Below are positions 1 through 7,889 of a DNA stretch of 21,442 nucleotides, in pieces. Position 1 is the first letter of the stretch, and every line of letters starts with the position of its first letter. The position numbers were made by a program, and so were the translations under genes. The notes below the pieces were generated by a model, which saw only the letters and a list, made by a program, of their open reading frames with translations, was not told where the DNA came from and ran no database searches. The stretch is from an uncultured Clostridia bacterium. Its GTDB lineage: Bacteria; Bacillota; Clostridia; TANB77; CAG-508. Location of the stretch: assembly GCA_949448405.1 (NCBI GenBank), contig CASTFX010000005.1:1-21442 (forward strand), read 5' to 3'.

Positions 1-2
1 AA

Positions 3-332
3 TACAGAAACACAGTATTTAATAAAAGAGAAAAAATAGCAACTAAATATCCTAACATTGCAAAAAAGTACTTTGCAACAAAAGCAGAAAATGTAGAAAT
101 AATAAAATTGGAAGGGTCAGTTGAACTAGGACCAATAATAGGTATGACAGATGCTATAGTAGACTTGGTAGAGACAGGATCAACATTAAAAGCGAATGGA
201 TTAGAAGTGATTGAAAAGATAAGTGATGTATCAACAAGATTAATATCAAATAAAGTAAGCTTAAAATATAAAAGTAAAGAGATTTATGAAATGGTAGATA
301 AATTAAGTGAAAAAGTGAAAGGAGATAAGTAA
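3..332 (+). CDS. hisG: ATP phosphoribosyltransferase, short form, C-terminal part (HisG)
   Basis: The first step of histidine synthesis joins ATP and PRPP to give phosphoribosyl-ATP, and this is the last ~109 residues of that enzyme. The frame is open from base 3, so the gene starts outside the window. Visible family signatures are the KIATKYPNIA stretch, then the EGSVELGP / TDAIVDLVETGSTL block that forms the PRPP-binding region. The protein ends about 45 residues after that block, so it lacks the C-terminal ACT-like regulatory domain of long HisG. Short-form HisG needs HisZ as a regulatory partner (family knowledge), so a hisZ gene is expected upstream. An AAAGGAG sequence at its 3' end serves as the ribosome binding site of hisD, which begins one base after the stop. 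Confidence 0.93.
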   Translation, partial: YRNTVFNKREKIATKYPNIAKKYFATKAENVEIIKLEGSVELGPIIGMTDAIVDLVETGSTLKANGLEVIEKISDVSTRLISNKVSLKYKSKEIYEMVDKLSEKVKGDK

Positions 333-333
333 A

Positions 334-1623
334 ATGTTAAAAAAACTATACTATGAAGGTAATCTAAGCAATGTAATAAATAGTTTAAGTGGAAGAAAAG
401 AGGAAATAAACAAAGAAGTAAATGAACCAGTAGAAAAAATAGTAAATAATGTAAAGAATAATGGAGATAAGGCGTTAATTGAATATGCAAAACAATTTGA
501 TGGATATGCAATTAATAATATTAGAGAAATTGAGGTAACAAAAGAAGAAATTGAAGAAGGCACAAAAGCAGCAGGAGAAAACTTTATAAGGATATTAAAA
601 AGAGCAAAAGAACAAATAGAGGAATTTCACAAAAATCAAATACAAAAATCGTGGACAATATATAAAGATAACAATGTAATAATGGGGCAACTTGTAAGAC
701 CATTAAATAGAGTAGCTGTATATGTACCAGGAGGGACAGCAGCGTATCCATCTACAGTATTAATGAATATAATACCAGCAAAATTAGCAGGAGTAAAAGA
801 GATTATAATGATAACACCTGTTAAAGCGGGAGGAAAAATACCAAATGTAATACTTGCAGCAGCAAAAGTATGTGGCATAGAAAAAATATATAAAATAGGT
901 GGAGCACAGGCAATTTCAGCAGTTGCATACGGCACTGAAACAATACCAAAAGTTGATAAGATAGTAGGACCAGGAAACATATATGTTGCTACAGCTAAAA
1001 AATACGTATATGGAGCAGTAGATATAGATATGATAGCTGGACCATCAGAAGTATTAGTAATAGCAGATGAAAAGGCAAATGCAAAATATATCGCAGCAGA
1101 CTTAATGAGCCAAGCAGAACATGATAAATTATCAAGTGCAATCTTAATAACAACAAGTGAACAGATAGCAGATGAAGTAAATAAAGAAATACAAATACAA
1201 ATAAAGGATTTAAAAAGAAAGGATATTATAGAATATTCATTAACAAATTTTGGAGCAACGATTTTAGTAGAAACAATAGACAAAGCATTTGAAGTAGCAA
1301 ATGAAATAGCTCCAGAACATTTAGAAATATTAGTAGAAGATCCAATGTCTCAATTATCAAAAGTATACAATGCAGGTTCAATATTCCTAGGAGAAAATTC
1401 ACCAGAGCCATTAGGAGATTACATGAGTGGAACAAACCATGTATTGCCAACATCAGGAACAGCAAAATTTTATTCAAGCTTAGGAGTATATGACTTCGTA
1501 AAATATTCATCATTTAGTTATTATCCAAAAGAAGTGTTAGAAACATTTAAACAAGACGTAATAGAATTTGCAAATTTAGAAGGGCTAGATGCACATGCAA
1601 ATTCAATTAAAGTTAGATTTTAA
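334..1623 (+). CDS. hisD: Histidinol dehydrogenase (HisD)
   Basis: This catalyses the last two steps of histidine synthesis, the NAD-dependent oxidation of histidinol to histidine. At 429 aa it has the usual length. Zinc ligands expected from the E. coli enzyme are all present at matching positions: Gln260 and His263 (SQAEHD), Asp362 and His421. The catalytic pair Glu328-His329 is in APEHLEI. Other family blocks are PGGTAAYPST near 132-141, IAGPSEVL near 234-241 and the GENSPEPLGDYMSGTNHVLP region near 353-372. The start is supported by AAAGGAGAT seven to fifteen bases upstream, inside the end of hisG. It is part of one tightly packed operon with hisG and hisC. No in-phase CGG and no frame disruption. 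Confidence 0.98.
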   Translation: MLKKLYYEGNLSNVINSLSGRKEEINKEVNEPVEKIVNNVKNNGDKALIEYAKQFDGYAINNIREIEVTKEEIEEGTKAAGENFIRILKRAKEQIEEFHKNQIQKSWTIYKDNNVIMGQLVRPLNRVAVYVPGGTAAYPSTVLMNIIPAKLAGVKEIIMITPVKAGGKIPNVILAAAKVCGIEKIYKIGGAQAISAVAYGTETIPKVDKIVGPGNIYVATAKKYVYGAVDIDMIAGPSEVLVIADEKANAKYIAADLMSQAEHDKLSSAILITTSEQIADEVNKEIQIQIKDLKRKDIIEYSLTNFGATILVETIDKAFEVANEIAPEHLEILVEDPMSQLSKVYNAGSIFLGENSPEPLGDYMSGTNHVLPTSGTAKFYSSLGVYDFVKYSSFSYYPKEVLETFKQDVIEFANLEGLDAHANSIKVRF

Positions 1624-1638
1624 AGGAAGGTGTAAAAT

Positions 1639-2694
1639 ATGAGTTTTTTTAGTAAAAAAGCAGATGAAATACTACCATATGTGCCAGGAGAGCAACCAAA
1701 GGATGGAGTATATATTAAACTAAACACAAATGAGAATGCCTATCAACCATCACCAAAAGTTAAAGAGGCTTTAAATAATTTAGATGTAAGTAAGTTAAGA
1801 TTATATCCAGATCCAGAAAGTACAAAATTAAGAGAAACAATGGCAGAGGTATTGGGTGTAAATAAGGAAAATATATTTGTCGGAAATGGGTCTGATGAAG
1901 TATTAGCAATAGCATTTCAAACATTCTTTATGGAAAAGGATAATATATTGATGCCAGATATATCATATAGTTTTTATCTAGTTTATAGTGATATGTACAA
2001 TGTAAAAGCTAAAACTGTACCATTAAATGATAATTTTACAATAAACATAAATGATTATTTGGTACCAAACAATGGTATAATCATAGCAAACCCTAATGCT
2101 CCAACAAGCATAAGCTTATCAAGAGATGAAATTGAAACTATTGTAAAAAATAATCCTAAAAGTGTTGTAATTATAGATGAAGCATATGTTGATTTTGGCG
2201 GAGAAACAGTAGTATCATTAATTAATAAATATAATAATTTATTGGTAATTAGAACACTATCAAAATCTTACTCTTTAGCAGGTTTAAGAGTAGGATTTGC
2301 AATAGGAAATGAAGAATTAATCAAGGGAATGAATAAAATAAAAGATTCATTCAATTCATATCCAATAGATTTTGTAGCTCAAACATTAGCAATAGAAGCA
2401 ATAAAGGATATAGAATATTTTGATAAAACGAGAAATATGATAATCGATACAAAACAAAGGACAAAAGAGCAATTAGAAAAAATAGGATTTACAGTGTTAG
2501 ATTCTAAGACTAATTTCCTATTCATAATGCACAAAAATAAAAAGGCAGAAGATATTTTTAATTATCTAAGAGAGAATAAAGTATTAGTAAGATTTTTTAA
2601 TAAGCCAAAAACAGATAATTGGTTAAGAGTGACAATAGGAACAGATGAGCAAATGGATAGATTTATTAAAATAATAAAGGACTTTGTAGAGTAA
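1639..2694 (+). CDS. hisC: Histidinol-phosphate aminotransferase (HisC)
   Basis: A PLP-dependent aminotransferase that converts imidazole-acetol phosphate to histidinol phosphate with glutamate as amino donor. It has 351 aa, normal for HisC. Visible features are the substrate-side NTNENAY motif near 29-35, VGNGSDEV near 81-88, the NPNAPT motif at 151-156, the PLP-binding Asp in IIDEAYVDF (Asp180, Tyr183), the PLP Schiff-base lysine in TLSKSYSLAG (Lys209), and Arg217 in GLRVGF. The start has AAAGGAAGGTG about eight bases upstream. It follows hisD by 15 bases and precedes hisB in the operon. Confidence 0.97.
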   Translation: MSFFSKKADEILPYVPGEQPKDGVYIKLNTNENAYQPSPKVKEALNNLDVSKLRLYPDPESTKLRETMAEVLGVNKENIFVGNGSDEVLAIAFQTFFMEKDNILMPDISYSFYLVYSDMYNVKAKTVPLNDNFTININDYLVPNNGIIIANPNAPTSISLSRDEIETIVKNNPKSVVIIDEAYVDFGGETVVSLINKYNNLLVIRTLSKSYSLAGLRVGFAIGNEELIKGMNKIKDSFNSYPIDFVAQTLAIEAIKDIEYFDKTRNMIIDTKQRTKEQLEKIGFTVLDSKTNFLFIMHKNKKAEDIFNYLRENKVLVRFFNKPKTDNWLRVTIGTDEQMDRFIKIIKDFVE

Positions 2695-2727
2695 AATAAA
2701 AAATAGAATATGGGAGGTTTAGAATTA

Positions 2728-3318
2728 ATGAGAGAAGCAAAACTAGATAGAAAAACAAAGGAAACAGAAATATTTATAGAAATAAATTTAGATGTAAACG
2801 AAAATAGTAATATTAAAACAGGAATAGGATTTTTTAATCATATGTTAGAATTATTCGCATTCCACAGTGGAATATATCTTAAAGTTGAATGTAATGGTGA
2901 TTTATATGTAGACGGACACCACAGTGTTGAAGATATAGGGATATTGCTAGGAAAAGCTATAAAAGAAGCATTAGGAAATAAAGCAGGAATTAATAGATAT
3001 GGAGATGCTTTTTTACCTATGGATGAAACATTAGCACATTGTTCATTAGATATATCGGGAAGACCATATTTAGTATTTAATGCAGAATTTCCTTGTGAGC
3101 GAGTTGGAGAATTTGAGACAGAACTTACAGAAGAGTTTTTTAGAGCAATAGCAGTTAATAGTGGTATGACATTACATTTAAACTTAGAATATGGAAAAAA
3201 TACACATCATATAATAGAGGCACTATTTAAAAGTTTTGGAAGAGCATTTAAACAAGCAATTACAATTAATGAGGAAAACAAAGACAAAATAATGTCTTCA
3301 AAAGGAGTTATAGAATAA
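2728..3318 (+). CDS. hisB: Imidazoleglycerol-phosphate dehydratase (HisB)
   Basis: A manganese-dependent dehydratase that makes imidazole-acetol phosphate from IGP. The start chosen is ATG 2728, not the earlier in-frame ATG at 2710, because the GGGAGG ribosome binding site lies at 2712-2717, and because the 196-aa product then begins at the family's usual RKTKETEI region. Metal-binding histidine motifs are all present: FFNHML (His38), HHSVED (His64, His65, Glu68) and THHIIEALFKSF (His160, His161, Glu164). It is the dehydratase only. There is no N-terminal HAD phosphatase as in the E. coli bifunctional HisB, so the phosphatase step must come from another gene. The stop overlaps the hisH start by one base. 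Confidence 0.97.
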   Translation: MREAKLDRKTKETEIFIEINLDVNENSNIKTGIGFFNHMLELFAFHSGIYLKVECNGDLYVDGHHSVEDIGILLGKAIKEALGNKAGINRYGDAFLPMDETLAHCSLDISGRPYLVFNAEFPCERVGEFETELTEEFFRAIAVNSGMTLHLNLEYGKNTHHIIEALFKSFGRAFKQAITINEENKDKIMSSKGVIE

Positions 3319-3923
3319 TGGTAGTAATAATCGATTATAATATTGGAAACGTAAGAAGTGTATTAAATGCTTGTGATAGAGTAGGGATAAACGCAGTTAT
3401 TTCAAGAGATGAAGAAATAATAAAACAAGCAAAAGGTATAATTTTGCCTGGTGTAGGTAGTTTCAATGTTGCAATGGAAAATTTAGAAAAATATAATTTG
3501 ATAGACATTTTAAATGAAAGAAAACAAGCAGGAATACCAATTCTAGGTATTTGCTTAGGAATGCAAGTATTACTTGAAAAAGGATATGAAGTTAAAGAGA
3601 CTAAAGGACTTGGGTATTTAAAGGGAAATGTTGATTTAATAAAAACAGATAAAAAATTACCACATATGGGCTGGAATGAATTGTACTTTAATAAAAATAA
3701 TAGCATATTAAAATACATTAAAGAATTTGATGATGTCTATTTTGTTCACTCATACATGGCGGATTTTAAAGATGAAGAAGTAATTTGCTATACAGAATAT
3801 GGAGGACAAAAAATACCCGCAATAGTTGGGAAAAATAATGTTTTAGGTTGTCAGTTCCATCCAGAAAAAAGTGGAGAAGTTGGACAAAACATACTAAAAG
3901 CATGGAAGGAGATTGTCGAATGA
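3318..3923 (+). CDS. hisH: Imidazole glycerol phosphate synthase, glutaminase subunit (HisH)
   Basis: A class I glutamine amidotransferase that supplies ammonia to HisF for making IGP and AICAR. It has 201 aa. The catalytic triad is clear: the nucleophile Cys79 in GICLGMQ, and His181 and Glu183 in CQFHPEKSG. The oxyanion-loop motif LPGVGSF is at residues 43-49. The start overlaps the hisB stop by one base (TAATG), with AAAGGAG about ten bases upstream, and the stop overlaps the hisA start by four bases (ATGA). The spacing indicates translational coupling through hisB-hisH-hisA. Confidence 0.98.
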   Translation: MVVIIDYNIGNVRSVLNACDRVGINAVISRDEEIIKQAKGIILPGVGSFNVAMENLEKYNLIDILNERKQAGIPILGICLGMQVLLEKGYEVKETKGLGYLKGNVDLIKTDKKLPHMGWNELYFNKNNSILKYIKEFDDVYFVHSYMADFKDEEVICYTEYGGQKIPAIVGKNNVLGCQFHPEKSGEVGQNILKAWKEIVE

Positions 3924-4646
3924 TAGTAATACCAGCGATAGATATAAAAGATGGTGAAGCAGTTAGATTATATAAAGGGGATTACAACCAAAAAACAGTT
4001 TATAGTAAGAATCCAGAAGAATTAGCAAAAGACTTTGAAAAAATTGGAGCAGAATACTTACATTTAGTAGATTTAGATGGTGCAAAAGACGGAACTAGCG
4101 TAAATATTGAAACAATAAGAAAGATTAGAGAAAGTGTTAAAATTCCGATAGAGTTAGGTGGAGGAATAAGAACAGAAGATACAGTTAAGATTTACCTAGA
4201 AGAAATAGGAATAAATAGAATAATAATAGGAACATCAGCAATACAAAATCCAGAGTTTTTAAAAAGAATGTTAAACAAATATGGAGCAGAAAAAATAGTA
4301 GTTGGTGTAGATGTAAAAGACGGCAATGTTTCTATTTCTGGTTGGCTTGAGACAAGTGAAGTTAATTACATTGATTTTATAAAAAAACTAGAAAAAATGG
4401 GTATTAAATACATAGTAGTAACAGATATATCAAAAGACGGAACATTACAGCGGACCAAATTTTGATATGTATAAAAAAATAAAAGAAGAGACAAATATAA
4501 ATTTCATTGTATCAGGAGGAATAAAAGAAGAAAAAAATTTATATGACGTAGCAGATTTAGGATATTATGGATGCATAGTAGGTAAAGCATATTATGAAAA
4601 GAGAATAGATTTAGTGGAGGTAATAAGATGCTTAAAAAAAGAATAA
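3920..4646 (+). CDS. hisA: ProFAR isomerase (HisA), read through a +1 shift at CGG
   Basis: A TIM-barrel isomerase of the histidine pathway that converts ProFAR to PRFAR. Codons 1-177 run from ATG 3920 to CAG 4448-4450. The next zero-frame codon is CGG (4451-4453), and four codons later comes a stop at 4463-4465. Skipping base 4451 gives GGA CCA AAT, which restores the conserved DGTLQGPN motif, and the frame then stays open to TAA at 4644-4646. The restored product is 241 aa, the normal HisA length. Catalytic Asp8 and Asp169 are present, and the second phosphate-binding motif VSGGI lies only in the shifted part. The zero-frame product would lose the last two barrel strands. The end overlaps hisF by 19 bases. 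Every other his gene is intact, which argues for a functional gene rather than a pseudogene. Confidence 0.93.
4451..4453 (+). other. +1 frameshift codon CGG in hisA (site 1)
   Basis: The zero frame reads TTA CAG CGG ACC. The conserved protein needs TTA CAG (C) GGA CCA. The landing codon is GGA, encoding the conserved glycine of the GPN motif. The preceding codon CAG cannot re-pair in the +1 frame (AGC), so simple slippage of the P-site tRNA does not explain the event. Confidence 0.88.
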
Positions 4647-5395
4647 TACCGTGTTTAGATATAAAAAATGGAAAAGTAGTAAAAGGAATTAACTTTGAAG
4701 GATTAACAAATATAGGAGATCCAGTGGAATATGCTAAAATTTATGAAAAACAATGTGCAGACGAAATTGTATTTTTAGATATAACAGCAAGCTTTGAAGA
4801 GAGAGAAATTATAAAAGATATAATAGAAGAAGGAGCAAAAGAACTTAGAATTCCATTAACAGTAGGCGGTGGAATAAGAACATTAGAAGATTTTAGAAAT
4901 ATACTAAAAAGTGGTGCAGATAAGGTTTCTATAAATTCAGCAGCAGTAAATAATCCAGATTTAATTAAAGAAGCGTCAAACGAATTTGGCTCACAATGTG
5001 TAGTTGTTGCAATAGATGGAAAAAGAGACGAACAAGGCAATTTTAAAGTATATATAAAAGGTGGAAGAGAAAATACAGGTTTGGATTTAATAGAGTGGGC
5101 TAGGAAATGTGAAGAACTAGGCGCAGGAGAAATATTATTAACTTCAATGGATGCAGATGGAACTAAAAAAGGCTATGACATTGAAATGACAAAAGAAGTT
5201 GTCCAAAATGTTGGAATACCAGTAATAGCAAGTGGAGGCTGTGGAAGCATAAAAGATATTGTAGATGTATTTCAAGAAACAAATTGTGACGCAGCTCTTG
5301 TGGCATCATTGTTTCACTATAAAGAAGCAACAATAGATGAAGTAAAACAAGAACTAGCTAAAAATAATATAAGTGTTAGGAGTATAGCAAAATGA
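4628..5395 (+). CDS. hisF: Imidazole glycerol phosphate synthase, cyclase subunit (HisF)
   Basis: A TIM-barrel cyclase that uses ammonia from HisH to convert PRFAR to IGP and AICAR. It has 255 aa. The two catalytic aspartates, Asp11 (CLDIKNG) and Asp130 (VVAIDGK), are in their canonical positions. Phosphate-binding motifs GGGIRT near 80-85 and ASGGCG near the C-terminus are also present. The start ATG 4628 has GGAGG at 4616-4620 with a 7-base spacer. It overlaps the frameshifted 3' end of hisA by 19 bases and the start of hisIE by four (ATGA). Confidence 0.98.
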   Translation: MLKKRIIPCLDIKNGKVVKGINFEGLTNIGDPVEYAKIYEKQCADEIVFLDITASFEEREIIKDIIEEGAKELRIPLTVGGGIRTLEDFRNILKSGADKVSINSAAVNNPDLIKEASNEFGSQCVVVAIDGKRDEQGNFKVYIKGGRENTGLDLIEWARKCEELGAGEILLTSMDADGTKKGYDIEMTKEVVQNVGIPVIASGGCGSIKDIVDVFQETNCDAALVASLFHYKEATIDEVKQELAKNNISVRSIAK

Positions 5396-6036
5396 AACCA
5401 GATTTTGAGAAAATGGAGCTGATACCAGCTATAATACAAGATTTTTACACAAAAAAAGTATTAATGTTAGCATATGTAAATGAAGAAAGTTATAATTATA
5501 TGCTAGAAAAAAACGAAACATGTTTTTATTCACGTAGTAGGAAAGAATTATGGCATAAAGGAGAAACTTCAGGACATTATCAAAAAATAAAGAAGATGTC
5601 ACTAGATTGTGATAGAGATACACTATTAATTGAAGTAGAACAAATAGGAGTAGCATGTCATACTGGCAGCTATTCATGCTTTTTTAATGAAATAATAACA
5701 AATGAAAATGATTATAATCAAATAATTAAGGAAGTATATGAAATGATTGAAAACAGAAGAAATAATCCAAAAGAAGGTTCATATACAAATTATTTATTAA
5801 ATGAAGGTGTAGATAAAATTTGTAAGAAAATAGGAGAAGAAGCTACAGAAACAGTTATAGCAGCAAAAAATGAAGACAAAGACGAATTAATAGGAGAAAT
5901 CTCAGATTTGGCATATCATGTATTAGTTCTAATGTTGGATAAGGATATAAAAGTAGAAGAGATAGAAAGAAAATTAGGAGAGAGGCATAAAATCGAAGGA
6001 AACAAAAAGATAGAGCATCAAAAAGGAGAATATTAA
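5392..6036 (+). CDS. hisIE: Bifunctional PR-AMP cyclohydrolase / PR-ATP pyrophosphatase (HisIE)
   Basis: This fusion performs steps two and three of the pathway: pyrophosphate removal from PR-ATP (HisE part) and opening of the adenine ring (HisI part). Residues 1-100 are HisI, with the metal-binding Asp/Cys cluster DCDRD at 72-76, and Cys89 and Cys96 in VACHTGSYSC. From ~107 onward is the HisE MazG-like helical domain, with KKIGEEATETVIAAK and the EISDLAYH motif. Length 214 aa is typical of the fusion. The start overlaps the hisF stop by four bases. It is the last canonical his gene here. Confidence 0.97.
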   Translation: MKPDFEKMELIPAIIQDFYTKKVLMLAYVNEESYNYMLEKNETCFYSRSRKELWHKGETSGHYQKIKKMSLDCDRDTLLIEVEQIGVACHTGSYSCFFNEIITNENDYNQIIKEVYEMIENRRNNPKEGSYTNYLLNEGVDKICKKIGEEATETVIAAKNEDKDELIGEISDLAYHVLVLMLDKDIKVEEIERKLGERHKIEGNKKIEHQKGEY

Positions 6037-6053
6037 AAGGAGAGATATAATTA

Positions 6054-6932
6054 ATGATTGATTTACATATGCATAGCACATGTTCAGATGGTTCAGATGA
6101 TTATAAAACAATATTGAAAAAAGCTCAAGAATTAGGACTAAATTATATATCTATTACAGATCATGATAATTGTAAAGTATATGAGGAAATTGAAAAAGAT
6201 AATATAAAAAATTATTATACAGGAAAATTAATACCAGGAGTAGAATTGCAAGCATATATATTAGGATTTTCAATAGAACTATTAGGTTACTATGTGGATT
6301 ACAAAATAATTAATGAAGAAGTAAAAAAACTATATAAACCATTTGAAATAATAAATGAAGTAGAACTTCAAAGATTATATGATAAATGTGTAGAAATTGG
6401 AATGAAATTTGATAATGATGTTATTTCTAATTACAAAAAAAGTGGACATTACTATGCAACAGAATATTTACACGAAGAAATGAGAAAAAATATATACAAC
6501 AAACAATTTATACCAGATGAAGAATCATGGGAAAGCGAATCAATTTTTTTCAAAAGGCATACAAGTAATATAAATAGTAAATTCTATATAGATGAAAGTG
6601 ATTTAATACCATCAGTTAAGCAAGTTATAGAACTGATAAAGAAAGCAGGAGGATTAGTATTTATCCCACACATATATCAGTATGAAGAAAATTCAGAGAA
6701 GATATTAAATGAACTAATTAGTAACTATGAAATAGATGGAATAGAATGTTATTATTCAACATTTACAGAAGAGCAAATAGAATATCTATTAAAATATTGC
6801 CATGAGCATAAAAAATATGTATCTGGAGGAACAGATTATCATGGAGAGAATAGACCAGGTATATTGGTAGGGATAGGTAAAGGAAATTTACATATACAAG
6901 ATGAATTGATTAATAATTGGATAAAAAAATAA
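6054..6932 (+). CDS. PHP-domain phosphoesterase, probable histidinol-phosphatase
   Basis: A 292-aa protein of the PHP superfamily of metal-dependent phosphoesterases. The four metal-binding motifs are seen in order: DLHMHSTCSDGS at 3-14, TDHDN at ~36-40, the PGVELQ motif at ~62-67, FIPHIY at ~203-208 and GGTDYHGENRPG at ~259-270. The architecture is closer to COG0613-type PHP proteins than to B. subtilis HisJ, but it is the only phosphatase candidate in an operon whose HisB lacks a phosphatase domain. It follows hisIE by 17 bases with AAAGGAGA upstream and ends just before the operon terminator. I therefore infer histidinol-phosphate phosphatase. A 3',5'-nucleotide phosphatase role, as in some COG0613 members, cannot be excluded. 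Confidence 0.8.
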   Translation: MIDLHMHSTCSDGSDDYKTILKKAQELGLNYISITDHDNCKVYEEIEKDNIKNYYTGKLIPGVELQAYILGFSIELLGYYVDYKIINEEVKKLYKPFEIINEVELQRLYDKCVEIGMKFDNDVISNYKKSGHYYATEYLHEEMRKNIYNKQFIPDEESWESESIFFKRHTSNINSKFYIDESDLIPSVKQVIELIKKAGGLVFIPHIYQYEENSEKILNELISNYEIDGIECYYSTFTEEQIEYLLKYCHEHKKYVSGGTDYHGENRPGILVGIGKGNLHIQDELINNWIKK

Positions 6933-6950
6933 CAGAAGAAATAAAGCCCA

Positions 6951-6987
6951 AGCCTCCGTGCATATAATAGCATAAGGAGGTTTTTTC
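6951..6987 (+). terminator. Intrinsic terminator of the his operon
   Basis: Stem arms CCTCC (6953-6957) plus TGC pair with GCA plus GGAGG (6976-6980), followed by six T residues. It lies 18 bases after the PHP gene. Confidence 0.85.
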
Positions 6988-7100
6988 TATCGTTAGAAAT
7001 TTTGAGCGATAGAGAAAAAATTTCTTTACGAGAGAAATATGGCGAGTTCTACAATTACTTAGTGGCATAGTCACTTAGTAACTGTTAAGGAGGTTTTTTT
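6981..7100 (+). promoter_or_regulatory. Structured leader upstream of the ylmC homologue
   Basis: Two hairpins are visible. The first has arms CTATCG (6987-6992) and CGATAG (7007-7012), extendable outward through a T-run against an A-run. The second has arms ACTTAGTG and CACTTAGT with a single T-T mismatch (about 7057-7079) and ends about eight bases before the GGAGG ribosome binding site. A weak promoter (TTTACG, 19-base gap, TACAAT at 7050-7055) is possible but poorly spaced. I recognise no known riboswitch or T-box. Roles are inferred only from position. Confidence 0.35.
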
Positions 7101-7338
7101 ATGGGAACAAGAGGTTTAGATTTCAAACATAAAGAAGTAGTAAATGTAACAGATGGGAGAAGACTTCGGATATGTTCAAGATGTAACAGCAGATTTAGAA
7201 AGTGGGATAATAACATCTATAATAGTACCAGGAACAAATAGTAAATTAAATATATTTGCAGGAAACAACGATATAGTGATACCATGGAAAAATATAAGAT
7301 GCATAGGAGAGGATATAATTTTAGTAGAAATACAATAA
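7101..7338 (+). CDS. ylmC: YlmC/YmxH-family PRC-barrel sporulation protein, read through a +1 shift at CGG
   Basis: A small PRC-barrel protein of the YlmC/YmxH family, found widely in endospore formers; its molecular role is poorly defined. The start ATG 7101 has AAGGAGG at 7087-7093. Codons 1-22 end with CTT; codon 23 in the zero frame is CGG (7167-7169), and the zero frame hits a stop at 7239-7241. Skipping base 7167 gives GGA TAT GTT, restoring the family's DGxxLG.V.D motif, and continues to the stop at 7338 through DIVIPWKNIRCIGED, the diagnostic C-terminal motif. The restored length is 78 aa, normal for the family. Any initiation downstream of the shift would lose the N-terminal strand and has no ribosome binding site. 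I conclude one gene read with a +1 shift. Confidence 0.85.
7167..7169 (+). other. +1 frameshift codon CGG in the ylmC homologue (site 2)
   Basis: The zero frame reads AGA CTT CGG ATA. The conserved protein needs AGA CTT (C) GGA TAT. It lands on a GGA glycine codon in the conserved LG motif. A GGGAGA sequence lies a few bases upstream, but no comparable purine run is found at most of the other sites. Confidence 0.83.
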
Positions 7339-7367
7339 ATTACCTTAAATGATTAAATTTCCTTCAC
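7334..7367 (+). repeat. 34-bp exact direct repeat, copy 1
   Basis: Identical over 34 bases to 9212-9245. It begins within the last codons of the ylmC homologue and ends 33 bases before the TTGACA of the next promoter. It contains the two short related words TTACCTT and TTTCCTT, 18 bases apart. A 9-bp inverted match of TACCTTAAA (7341-7349) also lies at 7410-7418 inside the promoter spacer. Confidence 0.85.
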
Positions 7368-7400
7368 TACAAAATGTCAAAAAATGAAAAACGATATTTA

Positions 7401-7428
7401 TTGACAAACTTTAAGGTAGTATGATAAA
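7401..7428 (+). promoter_or_regulatory. Promoter for the small membrane protein gene
   Basis: A perfect TTGACA at 7401-7406 is followed after 16 bases by GATAAA at 7423-7428, a four-of-six match to the -10 consensus. The gene starts 42 bases downstream. Confidence 0.5.
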
Positions 7429-7469
7429 TTTAATTTGTAAAATTAGATTTAATAGAATAAGGAGAAAAA

Positions 7470-7784
7470 ATGAATAAAAAAAAGATATTAATCATTATAT
7501 TAGTAGTATTAATTATACTATTGTTATTCTGGTTAATAATATTTGAAATTGATTATTATAGATGTTCACATTTTAAAACACCTATATTTACTACCAGTGG
7601 TAGAATACTTGACATAGGACATGAAGAGGATATTAATGTAGAATCGCATATCGATTATTGCTATGGGTATCATGTATCATATTTAACAACAATGAATTTA
7701 GAAAACAATAGTAGAGAAATAAAAGAAGTATCTATGTATCTTTTTGGAAAATGTATATTAAATTTGTCAAATGAAAAGATATAA
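7470..7784 (+). CDS. Small single-pass membrane protein, function unknown
   Basis: A 104-aa protein that I do not recognise. The first six residues are basic, followed by one strongly hydrophobic helix (residues ~6-27, rich in Ile, Leu and Val). The rest, about 75 residues, would face outside. It has three cysteines (in YYRCSHF, DYCYGYH and FGKCILN) and no catalytic motif I can name. The start has AAGGAG seven to eight bases upstream. It has its own likely promoter and the 34-bp repeat in front, and a separate promoter follows before the protease gene, so it may be a single-gene unit. Confidence 0.7.
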   Translation: MNKKKILIIILVVLIILLLFWLIIFEIDYYRCSHFKTPIFTTSGRILDIGHEEDINVESHIDYCYGYHVSYLTTMNLENNSREIKEVSMYLFGKCILNLSNEKI

Positions 7785-7794
7785 AGCAATTGTG

Positions 7795-7824
7795 TTGACA
7801 AAAACTTCTTGCAAACTATATCAT
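7795..7824 (+). promoter_or_regulatory. Promoter of the serine protease gene
   Basis: A perfect TTGACA (7795-7800) is followed after 18 bases by TATCAT (7819-7824), with a further TATAAT at 7824-7829. It lies about 65 bases before the protease start, right after the stop of the preceding gene. Confidence 0.6.
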
Positions 7825-7889
7825 ATAATGATATAAAAAATATATAGGAGATTTTTATTCTGTATATTAAAAAAAGGAGGGGATAAGTG

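Noticed and set aside
636..1283. Long minus-strand reading frame inside hisD
   Set aside because: It lies wholly within a well-conserved gene and has no ribosome binding site or family features. It is a shadow frame, as are the other antisense frames.
2710..2727. Upstream in-frame ATG of hisB
   Set aside because: The GGGAGG ribosome binding site for ATG 2728 lies within this extension, and the added six residues are not part of the family.
6987..7090. Riboswitch or T-box in the leader of the ylmC homologue
   Set aside because: Hairpins are present, but I see no conserved core of any riboswitch class or T-box sequence that I know.
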